Shown: positions 33,111 through 44,655, numbered from the stretch's first letter. The stretch is 64,000 bases of DNA from Atherinomorus stipes (GCA_023101725.1 JALJCO010013405.1:105730-169729), one strand, 5' to 3'. Translations and numbers: made by a program. The notes: generated by a model not told the origin, from the sequence alone.

Positions 33111-34982
33111 CTCCAGAGCAGGGGACGGAGCCATAGTGGGGCCAGGGTGTGTTTAGACCCGCCCACTTTTCTGATTGGAAACATTTTTTTTTCTGATAAA
33201 AAAGAATAGAGTCTAAGCTTTCCTATGGTACATTCAGTGTTTGCATAGGCATAGTATACAATATTTTGTGACTCCAAAAATAAGTGAAAATGCTTAGAAA
33301 TCCTGGCAATATGGAGCACTCTGCTCGGAAAAGATCTGGCAGTCAAAGAGTTAATATGTACATTTGTATTTCAGTTTAAGGGTACTTCTAATAAACATCC
33401 AAAATATGCCTCCTGGGTGTTTATTGACAAACCTGTTAGCTATCTGCCAAACTAGAAGTCACATCAAGTTCCAGTAAGGGCGGAATATTGGTGTTTTATT
33501 AAAATGAAAAGTGTTTTGGGTAGGCTGTGCTCATATCCTTTTAAGATGCGAAACAACATGTGCTGTCTGTAGTCACGTGACTCCGCCCCATCCAATCTGT
33601 TAACAATTTATCATCCATTTATCATTACTGAGGTGAACTGCTCAATATATTGTGATATAGATTTTAGGCTATGTTGCCCAGCCCTGTTGCACGCCCCATA
33701 CCCCCTGCTCCACAGTCCAACATTTACATGTATGCTCCTTTGCTAATTTAACCCTGTTTTCCCAATTATCTTCACTCATGGGGATTTTCTTCATGCTACG
33801 CAGCTGTTTATTCCCATCCCTTCAGTTCCATTCACAATGTATGTGGAAATGCTCTTACTTTCACTATTAAACAGAGCCATCAGTTCAGCTGTTGTTTATA
33901 TACAATTTGATTTCACTAAACATTAAAATGATCGCGGATGATGATCTTTCAAGATTTTTTTCAACCACATTTCTAAATGGTGGCCCACTCTGCTTCCAGT
34001 TTTTAATAATGCATTGAACAGTTCTTAATCATTGCCAGTAATTTGACCCTTCTGAAAATGATTTTCCATGACAGAAGGTTGTCTTCCAGAATGGTTGTTT
34101 AAGATATTTGAAGCTAAAGACTGAATGAGTAAGGGTTAAATAGCTTGTTGCCAACTGGAGCATAATAATCCGTGCAGTAATTATTTTTTGTTTTGTAATT
34201 TTTTTTTTCCTTTTTTCATGAACAAAACAGAGAAGACATTAAGCATTTCAACCTTCCACGCAGGGAGGAAAAGGACATCAAGGGAGGAGATCTATACTTA
34301 TATACACATACCTATACGCTCATACAGAACACATCTACATACATATGTATATATACACATATGTACCTGCATACTTTCATGTCTATACTTGTACATATCC
34401 ACCCATGCAAGAATGATTGATTGTGAGGCTGTTGCCTTTTTGCTTATTTAAATCCATGTTGTGACTTTTTTGGTGGTGATGGGATGGGGAGTATGTAATA
34501 CAGTCACTGCAAATTTAGCATTCAAAACCGTGTTATGTTGGCAATTCCTCCTTTGATCTTCTTGGGAATTCTTGGTTTAAAGGAGTAAAATGGTCACATT
34601 TCCACTGTCTGCTCTGGCTCCTACTTATGCATTCTTTAATGAGACATTAGAAATATTTTATGACTTCACCTTTTGTTCTTCTCTGTCAGTTTTTCTTCTA
34701 GTTTGTCTTTTATCTGACAATCTTCCAATTCTTTCTGACCATTTTAACTTTTCTCACACTACCGCATGAATTAGAATTTTTAGAACATGCTGTTTGACTT
34801 CTGAAAGAAATCTGATCTCAATATAAACCAAAATAAAATAGTACAGATCATGAAAGATCTGTCGACATGCTATATTGTTGCAATTTTAAAGGCTTGTTAT
34901 TTCAATTACCAGTTAGAATTTTTATGCATGATTAATCACAAATGTTTCCATCAAGATTTTAAATGACTCTCATTGTGCAAGT
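33111..34982. other. No gene recognised; microsatellite-like patch
   Basis: 34285-34400 is a degenerate TATACACATA/CATACATA repeat. Elsewhere AT-rich DNA without coding motifs; near 33640 there is a TATTGTGATATAGATTTTAG stretch like common fish repeat ends. Confidence 0.4.
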
Positions 34983-35039
34983 TACATTATATTGCAAAAA
35001 GTTTTTGCTCACCTTGAGCTTGATTGACATCCCATTCCT

Positions 35040-36235
35040 AATCCATAGGGTTAAATATGACATTGGTCCACCTTTGCAGCTAGAACAGCTTCAACTCTTC
35101 TGGGAAGGCTGTCCACAAGGTTTAGGAGTGTGTTTACGGGAATTTTTGACCATTCTTCCAGGGGTGCATTTGTGAGGTCACACACTGATGTTGGACGAGA
35201 AGGCCTGGCTCTCAGTCTCCGCTTTAATTCATTGCAAAGGTGTTCTATCTGGTTGAGGTCAGAATTGTGCACAGGCCAGTCATGTTTATCCACATCAGAC
35301 TCTGCCATCCATGTTTTAATGGACCTACTTTGTGCACTGGTGCAGTCATGTTGGAGGAGGAAGGGGCCAGCTCCAAACTGTTCCCACAAAGTTGGGAGCA
35401 TGGAATTGTCCAGAATATCTTGGTATGCTGAAGCATTCAGAGTTCCTTTCACTGGAACTAAAGCCCCGTTTCCACCCATGAGTCTGGGTCGGGCCAGATC
35501 GGGGGGGTTTTGGTACGGATGTGTTGATTTCACATTGCATCCCCACAGCAATCTGTACCCTTATCCTGGAGGCGGAGTATTAACCAGATAGCGCTGCTAC
35601 GTGATTGCATGACATCGCCTTGGTGGAAACGGTAGACTTAAGAGGCCAAGCCCAGCTCCTGAAAAACAACCCCCCCACCAAACTTTACACTTGGCACAAT
35701 GCAGTCAGACAAGTACCGTTCTTCTGGCAACCGCCAAACCCAGACTCGTCTATCAGATTGCCAGATGGAGAAGCACGATTCGTCACTCCAGAGAACGCCT
35801 CCACTGCTCTAGAGTCCAGTGGTGGCATGCTTACACCACTGCATCCCACGCTTTGCATTGCACTTGGTGATGTATGGCTTGGATGCAGCTGCTCCACCAT
35901 GGAAACCCATGAAGCTCTCTGCACACTGTTCTTGAGCTGATCTGAAGGCCACATGAAGTTTGGAGGTCTGTAGTGATTGACTCTGCAGAAAGTTGGTGAC
36001 CTCTTCACACTATGCGCTTCAGCATACGCTGACCCCGCTCCATCAGTTTACGTGGCCGACCACTTTCTGACTGTTTGCTGTTGTTCCCAAACACTTCCAT
36101 TTTATTACAATACAGTTGACTGTTGAATATTTAGAAGCGAGAAAATTTCACAACTGGATTTGTTGCACAGGTGGCATCCTATAACAGTTTCACGCTGGAA
36201 TGCACTGAGCTCCTGAGAGCAACCCCTTCTTTTAC
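35040..36235 (-). pseudogene. Tc1-like transposase, interrupted
   Basis: Minus strand. The N-terminal helix-turn-helix region reads LSAFQRETVIGCHLCNKS (about 36210-36150), then SGRPRKLMERGQRMLKRIV (about 36065-36010), LSAESITTDLQTSCGLQIS, and [11 protein letters not shown]. The C-terminal half is open: VPVKGTLNASAYQDILDNS, MLPTLWEQFG, SIKTWMAESDVDKHDWPVHN, SDLNQIEHLCNELKRRL, LVDSLPRRVEAVLAAK. Around 35640-35460 the frame is cut by a small MITE-like insertion within the MVWGCFSG region. There are also several frameshifts and stops near 36000-35700. A standard cut-and-paste DD34E enzyme, dead in this copy. Confidence 0.85.
35460..35637. mobile_element. Small MITE-like insertion in the Tc1 gene
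   Basis: The inserted segment starts CCCCGTTTCCACC and ends GGTGGAAACGG, a short inverted repeat, and separates two adjacent transposase motifs. No coding content. Confidence 0.65.
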
Positions 36236-36334
36236 AAATGTTTGTAAAAACAGTCTGCATGCGTAGGTGCTTCATTTTATACACCTGTGGCCATGGAAGT
36301 GATTGGAACACCTGATTCTGTCCATTTGGATGGG

Positions 36335-37021
36335 TGAGCAAATACTTTTTTTTTTTTTTTTTTTCTCTTTTACTTGTCCTGTCCAGCATCAAAGCAAGCA
36401 GAATGGAAATCTGATTGCTTTATTCTGTTGAACAGTTTTGCTTTATCAGCGGAGCTTTATGAATATAAGGCTCCACTTGATATCATGTTTATTCATTTTA
36501 TTTCTTTATTTAAACATTTGTCTATTACACCATTCCATTTCATACTGCTGGGCCTGACAAGGGAGAAATGAAAGTTAACAGAGGTAATGATAGAAAGTGA
36601 AACAGAGAGAGAGGAGTAAGGAAGAGGAAGAGAGAAAGGAGAGAAAACATGAATCCACTTACACAGTTCACTGGTACATCTGTACCGCGATCCCTAAACA
36701 ACCAAGGTCTCTGTTGGAAAACAAAACAAGCAATCCCCTACAGGAGGACCTGCAGGTGGCTTAAATATCCTCAGATCATACAAACACACGCAGAACTACG
36801 CAGAGAAGAGGTACAACCTAGTCAGCGCAATGGGAAGTAGAGGAGAGGTACAACCTAGTCATCGCAATGGGAAGTAGAGAAGAGGTACAACCTAGTCATC
36901 GCAATGGGAAGCAGTGTCACAGTGTCAACATGCATAATAAAGGGTGCTCCGTGGTGATACAGTCATGCAGATGCAGCCTCGTCTCTGCAAGGAGGAGGAA
37001 GCCTTTTGAGCAAATACTTTT
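36335..37021 (-). repeat. Retroposed polyadenylated RNA with 15 bp target duplication
   Basis: The direct repeat TGAGCAAATACTTTT occurs at 36335-36349 and 37007-37021. The insert (36350-37006) has poly-T next to the left copy, so on the minus strand it ends in poly-A, with AATAAAGCAATC about 50 nt before the tail. This is the signature of LINE-assisted retroposition. It is homologous to 12486-13062 and stops sooner at its 5' side. It includes a three-copy 37 bp tandem repeat. No protein recognised. Confidence 0.85.
36804..36914. repeat. 37 bp tandem repeat, three copies
   Basis: GAGGTACAACCTAGTCA recurs with its starts exactly 37 bp apart, followed each time by CGCAATGGGAAG. The sister copy at 12.9 kb has only one unit, so this is a local expansion. 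Confidence 0.85.
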
Positions 37022-37302
37022 GGCAATTTGGTGTATTTGCAGATTCTTAAAGTGTGGTTTCTAAGGTTGCCAACAATGTCTAACACATGGAAATTCCAAG
37101 ATATTTGAAGATGTGACCATTTGAATGCTGGCCCTCCTTGGAGGAATACGTTTTCAAAATTTATTCCGTGGTAGTTTTCCCCAAAACTCTGAACATCTTG
37201 GGGCAGTGTCCTTCAGGTTTTCAATGCTAACCTGCTGCAACACAACTGGTTCAAATAAAATTATTCTCAGACAGCTTGTTTGTCACGTTCTGCTCAAACC
37301 TC

Positions 37303-38285
37303 TTAAAGGCCCTGTACCTGATTTTATTTTAATCTCTTTCAGAGAAATGCTTTCTACACGGTATAATGTGTGTTAAAAGAGGTAATTTCATAAAAATAAA
37401 TCACTCATTGATTGCGTATATGCAAGAATCCAGGCCTTTTTAGTTTAGGTTTCTAAGGATGGCGTTACGCTCTCCCATGCCAATGCGGTTCATTCTACAT
37501 AAGTTTCGGTTTCCAATCAGCCACTCACAGCGTTTTCTAACGAGAAGCGCCCTCCTCTCTCGCGTGCACGGCAGCACTTGTAAACAGAACCACATGGCGT
37601 CTGCCGAAGGGAAAGTGGCGATACCGCAGCAAAACAGCCTGAAAGCATCAAAACTGAGGAGGAGAGAGGCTTGAAACAAAGGAGAGACCAAAGAAGGAAT
37701 AAAGTTCGTGTTCTCGGTGGATTGTACTAAAGGTAGAGAGCAGCTGGACGCCTCGTACTGAATGTGGACTCGAAGTCCGCCTAGACAGGTATTTTTTTCA
37801 ATAACTTTCTTCTCAGTAACATTTACGTCCTCGGGTGCTGGCGCTTCCTCTGCTTGGTACCGTATATAATACATAGTGATATTTTACAAAATAACGCGAA
37901 TGGCCGGTAAAAAACTTTATCAGGCTGTCATGTTGTAATATCGCCTATAACATAATAACTTGTCATAATTGTGCATCTGTTTACATAACTGTAGTTACGG
38001 TAACCTACCAGTTATGATAGAAAATGTCATTTAGCTGATCCACAGCCATTTACTGCAACCATTACAGTAATTTCACTGGAAGTGCAAGTTTTCTCTGGAG
38101 AGTTTCTTTGCGCACGAGTATGAAACGTGCATGTTATTTCGTGCATGTTGAGTGGGAGGAGAGAAAAACGAGAGTAGGAGCGTTTCTCACTGGGAGAAAC
38201 GGTTAGGGGCGGGGCTTACAGTTCAAACTACACTTCACCTTGCTCATGGCTCACAAATGTGCAAAATCAGGTATAGCGCCTTTAA
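37303..38285. mobile_element. TTAA-flanked MITE, family 3
   Basis: TTAA (37303) followed by AGGCCCTGTACCTGATTTT; right end in reverse AGGCGCTATACCTGATTTT, next to TTAA (38282-38285). 983 bp. The interior has a GC-richer patch with a short frame starting MASAEGKVAIPQQN (37594-37674), which resembles a short reading often seen in related fish repeats but has no known function. Confidence 0.75.
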
Positions 38286-38875
38286 TGACCCACGATTCGA
38301 GTCAGGAGTGTTGCAGCGGGGAAACGTTGAAAACCTGGAAGTTCCTGGTCCAAGAAGTCTGGAATTGATGATCCCTGCTCTACGAGAGCTCACATTCAAG
38401 TAGAAAGTTTATGGTTTACATACATATAACTTTGTCTCTCCTCATTATTACTATGCAGATGATTCAGACCATTAAGTACTGTAATTTACAACCAGTTAAA
38501 ATGACTTGCAGCAGTTTCGATCTGCAGTTAATCGAAGCAATACCACAGATCAGATAAATGGAACATCATTCATTTACTGGATATTCACACTGTTAGTTTT
38601 CCCCCCCCCAGCAGAAAATATTTATACTGAGTTATTTCCTGAACCTGGCTGTATCAGTATCCTGGAATGTGTGCTCAGCTTGTGTTCATAATCAGCTCAA
38701 TGTACCCTGGTGATGACTATACAAAGGATTATCTCAAATGCAAAATAAAGCTTTTTTTTCTTTTCTCCTTTTTTGCCTTCTTATGTCATAAAATCATTCC
38801 AAACGAAGATACAGTCTTGTAAAAAAAAAAAAAGTATCCTAGATGCAAGATTTCTTAATATGCCTTCAGATCTGG
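38286..38875. other. No gene recognised
   Basis: No coding motif. A C8 run near 38601 and an A13 run at 38821. Confidence 0.4.
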
Positions 38876-38980
38876 ACCAGCCCTCTGGAACAAGCTGCCT
38901 GCTGATCTGAGGTCCATCAAACCTCCTAACAGCAGTCTAAAAAAGTTCTCTCTCTTCGACCCAAGGTTCATCCCTTAGAC
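38876..38980 (+). pseudogene. LINE (Rex/L2-like) C-terminal fragment
   Basis: The frame reads SGPALWNKLPADLRSIKPPN then LKKFSLFDPRF and a stop, matching the tail found at the C-terminus of many fish non-LTR retrotransposon polyproteins (the LWN.LP..LR...S...FK..L pattern). Only this end is present. Confidence 0.6.
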
Positions 38981-39960
38981 TGTGGACATTATTCAGAAAA
39001 AAAACACCTTAAAAGACATACCCCCCCAAAAAGAAGAATTGCTTCACAAGAAAAGTGACAGCTACAAATTTAATTCCTCCATGCCAGCAGGTGTCGTACT
39101 CACATTCGCTTGCTCAGTTAGCATTGGCAATGTTACAAAACTGGCTAACAATAAGCATTAGCAAATGTTGAACTTGGGTGTCCAGGAGAAAAGCGGCAAC
39201 CTCAGCAGGGCTTATGACCCCCTTTGGTACCTTCACCCTCATCCTGTTTTGTTTGAATGTGAGAAATATGAGGCAAGGAAGATGTACTTCTACAGAGCAA
39301 TCAAGCTAGCAACTACTGAACTAATGCTAATTGCACAGAATCATTTAGTGTCGATGTTGGCATTGTAATCACATTTAGATTTATGTACAGATTTTGGACC
39401 CATCATGAAAAAAAAAACAGCTAATTATCTATATGCTAGGGTATAAAGTTTTTTTTTCAGTAATACTTTTATTCTGCACCCGTCTGAATGTTCTGTAGAT
39501 GTATCATTTTTAAAAAAATGAATTGTTTTGATGAAAAAGTTGTATCTATGACCTTTTCATATATGGTTCATAAGTATTCTTGGCATTTATGGACCTGAGG
39601 ACATGACAATGTTTCCCCGCTTACAAAATTCCATGTCTGTTCTGTAATTAACAAAAGAGAAGAAATGTGAAAATTCAATCCTTGTCTGCTTTCTTCTGAA
39701 TTTGACAGAGTCGCATCATCTTATCAAAACTTTGATGTATAAAGATGTTTTGATCACTTTCAACAAAATCCTATCCGGACATTTTTGTTTGTACTAACAT
39801 AGACTTTGTCTTTTTTTGTTGCTTGTGTGTGTGTGTCTGTGTGTGTGAATATTTAGGTCTGAACTTTGAACAGCAGCTGAAATTATTGTCCCGTTTTATT
39901 TTCTGTTTATAGGTGATTGGATCTGTCATTTCTAAAACCCCTAATAAAGACTGGTCAAGC
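38981..39960. other. No gene recognised
   Basis: Contains a TTAGCATTGGCAATG/AAGCATTAGC patch near 39118-39160, typical of fish repeats, and an interrupted (TG)n at about 39823-39848. No coding motif. Confidence 0.4.
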
Positions 39961-40496
39961 TTAAAGGTACAGTATGTAAAAAAAAAAAACAAAAGGTCAA
40001 AAGCAGAAAAATGCAATTCAAAACTGTGTTTCTGTTGATCTGTAATTGCTGCACGAGAATAGCTGTTATATGTTTATTTTCTTAGAATGACTCATTTATA
40101 TCTACTTGCTGGGCCGTGCACATATGGAGGCTGCCATGTTTGTTCTACTATTTTTACTACAGGGTCCCTGAATGGACAAAACAATGTGTGTGAAGTAAGA
40201 ACTCTGAACTTTATAACTGCTGCACCAGCTTTGTTTAATAGGAGTTAAAGCACTGTTTGGGATCAGTAATACCTTAAAAGACATAAAAAATAATTACTCA
40301 TAATACATTCATAGCTACACCTGAGACCACTGGATCCACTCACAGATGAAAACATCTTTATGTGTGGGAGAATTTTGGCCACTAATGACCACCATACATT
40401 CACAACAGTACTTGGAATATGAAGTCATTTGAAAGAAAACATCTTTTCCTTCAAATACCAGTAGATGTCAGTAATTCTTACATACTGCGCCTTTAA
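39961..40496. mobile_element. TTAA-flanked MITE, family 4
   Basis: TTAA (39961-39964) then AGGTACAGTATGTAA; right end TTACATACTGCGCCT before TTAA (40493-40496). 536 bp, non-coding, with an A12 run next to the left TIR. Confidence 0.8.
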
Positions 40497-40732
40497 AGCT
40501 TCAATTTCTCTGTGTGCTTTCTAATATTGTAGCACTTGCTTCTTGTACCATTTTTAATATTTGTGCCACATTCTGATTGTGTTCATTTGTTTTGGTGTTT
40601 TCTTTTTAAGAGTAAGTGATGTGTTTTGTGATAACTGATGTTTGGTGGATGCTTCGTTCATGGATATTCTGCACTCTATCTTTTATGTTATCAATAGGGG
40701 GAGTGGGTAGCATAGTAGTAATTAGGGATGTA

Positions 40733-42098
40733 ACAATAATCAATAAAAACATAAATTGGGACATAAGTCCCCAACAATTAGTGTTACCGTTTTGGATATT
40801 GATTATCGTAAAACCGTGTTTATAGTACTTTGAAAAACTCACAGTGATACTGCTCATAGCCAAGAAAAGCAGAGCATTCCCTCAGACACAGTTTGCATGT
40901 TGGAACATGGCAGAAGGCACCACATGGAAGCTCTGGAGATTTTTTTTCCATTCTAAAAGGACATTGTCTAAAGTCAGGATGTATGCTGGATTTTTTAAAG
41001 GGACATTGTGTAATCGGGAGCAGCTCCCTCGTACTTTTCATGCTGCATTTGCGTGAAACCGGGCAGACCGACGACATCCGCTGCATGTAAAGTTATCACC
41101 GGCCTCTATGTGAAGACGTGGTCCGTCAGTTTCAGTGACATCAGTCCACATCTGTTCGGTTGTCATGGCGATGTCGTATTGTTTTCCCTGACCCATGTTT
41201 TACCGTCTTTCGCTCGGCTTCATTGATTAAAATGACATCTGCTTTGTTACCAACGGCCGTCTGCCCGACTGCACGTGAACCCAGCATCAGCGAGACGCTA
41301 GTCTCTCCCCTCTGCAGCGCGGTGACTTTTCAAAGGCATTACCTCGAACTGAGCTGAAAACTACGATGTGTCCGGTGACTTTCTGTGTTTTCCTACTGTC
41401 ACGCTTCTCCCGAACGCAAAAACATGGCGATACGACATGGCAGCCTTCACCGAGCCGCCCCGCTCGATGTGTAAATAAATCATACGAACGGCAAATTTAG
41501 AACTTAGAGGAGCGCTTCAGTTTGTTGATGGGAGTGATTACTGATTAATGAAAAAACACTTTTGAACCAAATAATCAGTTTTTGTGAATAAAACACAGGA
41601 GAACTTACACAATATCCCTTTAAAGGATGCTTATTTATTTATTCATTTATGGCATTATTTTAATATGTCTGCCACATTTAATATGGTAGTGTTGCTGTGA
41701 TATGAACATGTGATTTCTCCTAAGGTAATGAACAGTTAAAGTTTCCTTTCTGTACCAGTTCTTCTGAAATCTGAAAGACTAGATCAGGTCTTCAGGTCTG
41801 AATGTGAAGAAAAGTATTCTTGATTCTTATCTATAATATTGCGTAAAGCAAGGAACCCTCTTATGGTCATAAGATGCATCTTAAATGCACATTTGTATGT
41901 TTGATGTCTACATGTTATGCCAACAGGAATTCCATTGTGCTTGTTACTTTTTTATTGAAACTTGGTGAAAAGATTTTAGTGTGTGTAAGAACGTTTTAAA
42001 CATTTTGAGCAGATTTCACCAATATCGCAATAATATCAATAACTGTGATCATTTTGGTCACAATAACCGTGACATGAAATTTTTGTATTGTTACCTAG
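40733..42098. mobile_element. Possible hAT-like element around a nested MITE
   Basis: GGGATGTAACAATA at about 40736 and the reverse complement of the right end (GGTAACAATAC from about 42096) could be degenerate ends of one element that contains the family 5 MITE. No duplication or coding frame supports it, so this is a weak call. Confidence 0.25.
40995..41623. mobile_element. TTAA-flanked MITE, family 5
   Basis: TTAA (40995) followed by AGGGACATTGTGTAA; right end TTACACAATATCCCT before TTAA (41620-41623). 629 bp. GC-richer interior without a recognisable protein. Confidence 0.8.
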
Positions 42099-42184
42099 TC
42101 TGGGCATGAAAAAGTTCCCTTTAGCCGACTGCCAGCCACTTACCAGCGACTTGTCTGCTAATTCAATTGCACAGAGAAACGCCT

Positions 42185-42365
42185 GTGTGCAAGGGGAAAT
42201 GATTTAGAGCATAAGTGAATGCCAGAACAAGGCGTTTCGCACACCAACTTTGGACACCGTACATGATGGCGTATTTGCGCGACAAGTTGTTAGCCAGTGA
42301 TAGTGCAGTAAGGTGCACTATTACTGCACCACTTCTGGAGAAAAAGGAGGAACTTTTTTTGCCCA
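42185..42365 (+). repeat. Dispersed repeat pair, copy 2
   Basis: Homologous to 27915-28125 in the same orientation: TTTGGACACCGTACATGATG, AGCCAGTGATAGTGCAGTAA, AAAAAGGAGGAACTTTTT. It is followed directly by a SINE tail. Confidence 0.65.
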
Positions 42366-42575
42366 GATCTGTACCTTGTGGTAATGTTGTGGGCTTTGGT
42401 GCAGCAGACCCGGGCTTAAGTCCACAACACTCAAGTAAACCACTGTGGACCCCTGAGCAAGGTCCTTAACCCCCACAAATTGCTCCCCGGGCGCTTTAGG
42501 TAGCAGCCCACTGCTCTCTGATGCATACAGAGATGGGTTAAATGCGGAGAAATAATTTCCCCTCAGGAATCATAC
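42366..42575 (+). repeat. tRNA-type SINE fragment
   Basis: Contains a B-box-like GGCTTAAGTCCAC and the familiar fish SINE body CCTGAGCAAGGTCCTTAACC, TTGCTCCCCGGGCGCTTTAG and GGGTTAAATGCGGAGAAATA, ending in TTTCCCCTCAGGAATCATAC. Unlike the SINE at 7.6 kb it is on + and of a different family. No target duplication was found. Confidence 0.65.
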
Positions 42576-43240
42576 AAATATATATGTAAAAAAAACTAGA
42601 AATAAGATGGTTACATATTTGACATTATGTTGTCAAATATTAACAGACTATAATATAGAAATTCTGGAAATATCCATTGACACAGCAACCCAGAATTTCA
42701 TTTTGATGTAAAAGGGAGAATTTTGCTTTGCATGCTCTATGAAGAATGTGACATGATATCTGATGGTTTAAGGTTAGTTTAGTTTCCAAGGAAGTTGTAT
42801 TTTAAGCAGTAAAATGTGGACAAATATTTTGCTGAAATTGTGAAAAGAAGCTCACTTCACTTCATATAAATTAACTAGAAAAGAAAAACCTGGAGGCAAA
42901 TGATTGTGAACACTCAAAAAAAACAAACAAACGAAAAAAAAAAAAACCCAGCATAAAACATAGGTGTATGGAGATAAGAGCCACAACATATCAATTACCA
43001 AAGCCATTTCAAATCCTTCTGACTTGCATCACTGAAGCATAGCTTAATCGTCATGTTGCTCTCTTTACCAACGGAAAGATTCTCTTCAGTTCATCCTGAG
43101 CTGCTGCCCAAAGGCCTTGGGTGGAGGCCAGTATCTGTGGAAACATGACCACTTACTTTAGACCATTACAAATTCCATTTTCTGAGCCATCACTGACTGC
43201 TGGAGGGAGAACCAGTTAAGCCAGCCATCTGCTTCATTAA
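42576..43240. other. No gene recognised
   Basis: AT-rich DNA with an A12 run near 42936; no coding motif. Confidence 0.4.
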
Positions 43241-43249
43241 AGAATGAAA

Positions 43250-43580
43250 GAGGCCACGCAGAACTATCAAGGAAGCACTGGAGCTTTACACTGTAGAACT
43301 GGCAGCCCATGGTGGACCTAGGGCAGGCTTAGGTTTGCTCAGCATGAAGCCAAAACCAGCATCAGACCCAATAATGTCCTGATGTCAGAGTCAACAAGGC
43401 ACATCATCATGCTGGAGCTCACTGTTGCATGGAAGGAGCACATGGAGAAGGTTTGTCACAGGAAAAGGGTGAAATACGAAGGTTTGGCTCAAAACTGCCA
43501 TTGGAAAAGCTGTGGGAAGGCTGCAAGGCCTGCAACACTTGGCATCACAGGAGAGAAGAAGAAGAGTCATTCAAAATAAT
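43250..43580 (+). pseudogene. Fragment of a recurrent fish repeat ORF
   Basis: The frame 43382-43579 reads SESTRHIIMLELTVAWKEHM then KVCHRKRVKYEGLAQNC. This matches the pattern (IMLELTVPWEER...ERKR.KY..L...C) of an ORF that recurs very often in fish genomes beside retroelement sequence. I recognise the pattern but not a confirmed function. Frames break on both sides, so this is a decayed copy. Confidence 0.4.
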
Positions 43581-44176
43581 GAGGAGGCTGCAGAGTGCCC
43601 CGGGTTCCTGTGTCCAGGCAGAAGGTTGTGTGATGTTCAATAAACAAGAAGCACACAGTGTCCCCAGCAGTTGTCTACAAAGACCTGCCCTCTCAGATTA
43701 TCTTACAATCGTCACATCATTCACTTGCTTCCAAAATGGAAAAAAAAAGAAAAGAAATCATTTATATTGATGCTTCCCATCTAAGGCCCTGTTTACTTGC
43801 TGTTTCCAGGCAAAATCCCAATTTTTTCTTCATTGGCATTTTCGAATGAAGTTGCACTTACACAATAGTGGAGTACAAATTATGTGTAATGCTCGCCAAT
43901 ATAATATTGCTCACAAACGTAATAAACCACAAATGTTATAAGTATGCAGCTTTTAATGTAATAATTCTACACACATTCTCCACAAATGTAACAGCCGCTG
44001 CCTACTACAAACGTAACACCGATTTCCCACAAATGAAATAACTATTACGATTGCAGAGATTTATTACATTTGTGGGGAAGTGTAAAACTTGCTATAAATG
44101 TAATGACGTAATGAAAAACAGTTGTTATGTTTGTCGTTTAATTGTTGTCGCCTATTGGCGAGCAGTCAGTCATTGT

Positions 44177-44181
<5 letters not shown>

Positions 44182-44213
<32 letters not shown>
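44182..44213. repeat. (CT)n microsatellite
   Basis: About 16 CT units inside the MITE. Confidence 0.95.
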
Positions 44214-44217
<4 letters not shown>

Positions 44218-44498
44218 ATGCACCAGTAAATTGAAGCACAGGCAAAGTGAAGTATAAGCACACAGCTGTTCCGCTTTTTGGGGGTTCTCAAATTTTCTTT
44301 CAAACTTTCATCCACTATAAAAAAATTATGAAGAAATCTGGATTGATTGATCATTTGTACACACAATACTTATCAGTCTAAATATACAAAAAATTCTAAA
44401 GATTTCATTAATTCAATTCAACTCACTGCAGACAGCGGCGCAAGATAGATAGAAAGAGAGAACGAGAAAGAGAGATATGAAAATGACAAAGCCGTTTG

Positions 44499-44516
44499 CA
44501 GGGGGGGGGGGGGGGG
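44499..44516. repeat. Poly-G run
   Basis: About 17 G in a row inside the MITE. Confidence 0.9.
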
Positions 44517-44655
44517 TTGTCAGTATCAACAATTAAGCACAACGACCACTGTTTATTGCATTGTACATTTGCAGGCAAACATAATACATAGTTATTACAT
44601 TTAGTGGGTGGCAGCTATTACATTTGTGGGCATTATTACACTGGCGGGCGTTACA

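Larger units (their letters stand above)
34983..37035 (-). mobile_element. Tc1-like transposon with two later insertions
   Basis: The left TIR (34983: TACATTATATTGCAAAAAGT then TTTTGCTCACC) matches the reverse of the right end (TACACCAAATTGCCAAAAGT then ATTTGCTCACC, from 37035) over about 31 bp. TA at both ends is the Tc1/mariner target. Removing the insertions at about 35460-35637 and 36350-37021 leaves about 1.2 kb, the usual Tc1 size. The transposase is on the minus strand. Confidence 0.85.
43885..44655. mobile_element. MITE with internal ACAAATGTAATA repeats
   Basis: The left TIR TGTAATGCTCGCCAATATAA and the right end in reverse (TGTAACGCCCGCCAGTGTAA) match over about 26 bp. Inside, variants of (A)CAAATGTAATA in both orientations recur many times. 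It also contains a (CT)n run and a poly-G run. No target duplication is obvious. Confidence 0.75.

Noticed and set aside
34285..34400. Regular TATACACATA-type repeats as a CRISPR-like or regulatory array
   Set aside because: Degenerate dinucleotide/tetranucleotide microsatellite; there are no unique spacers.
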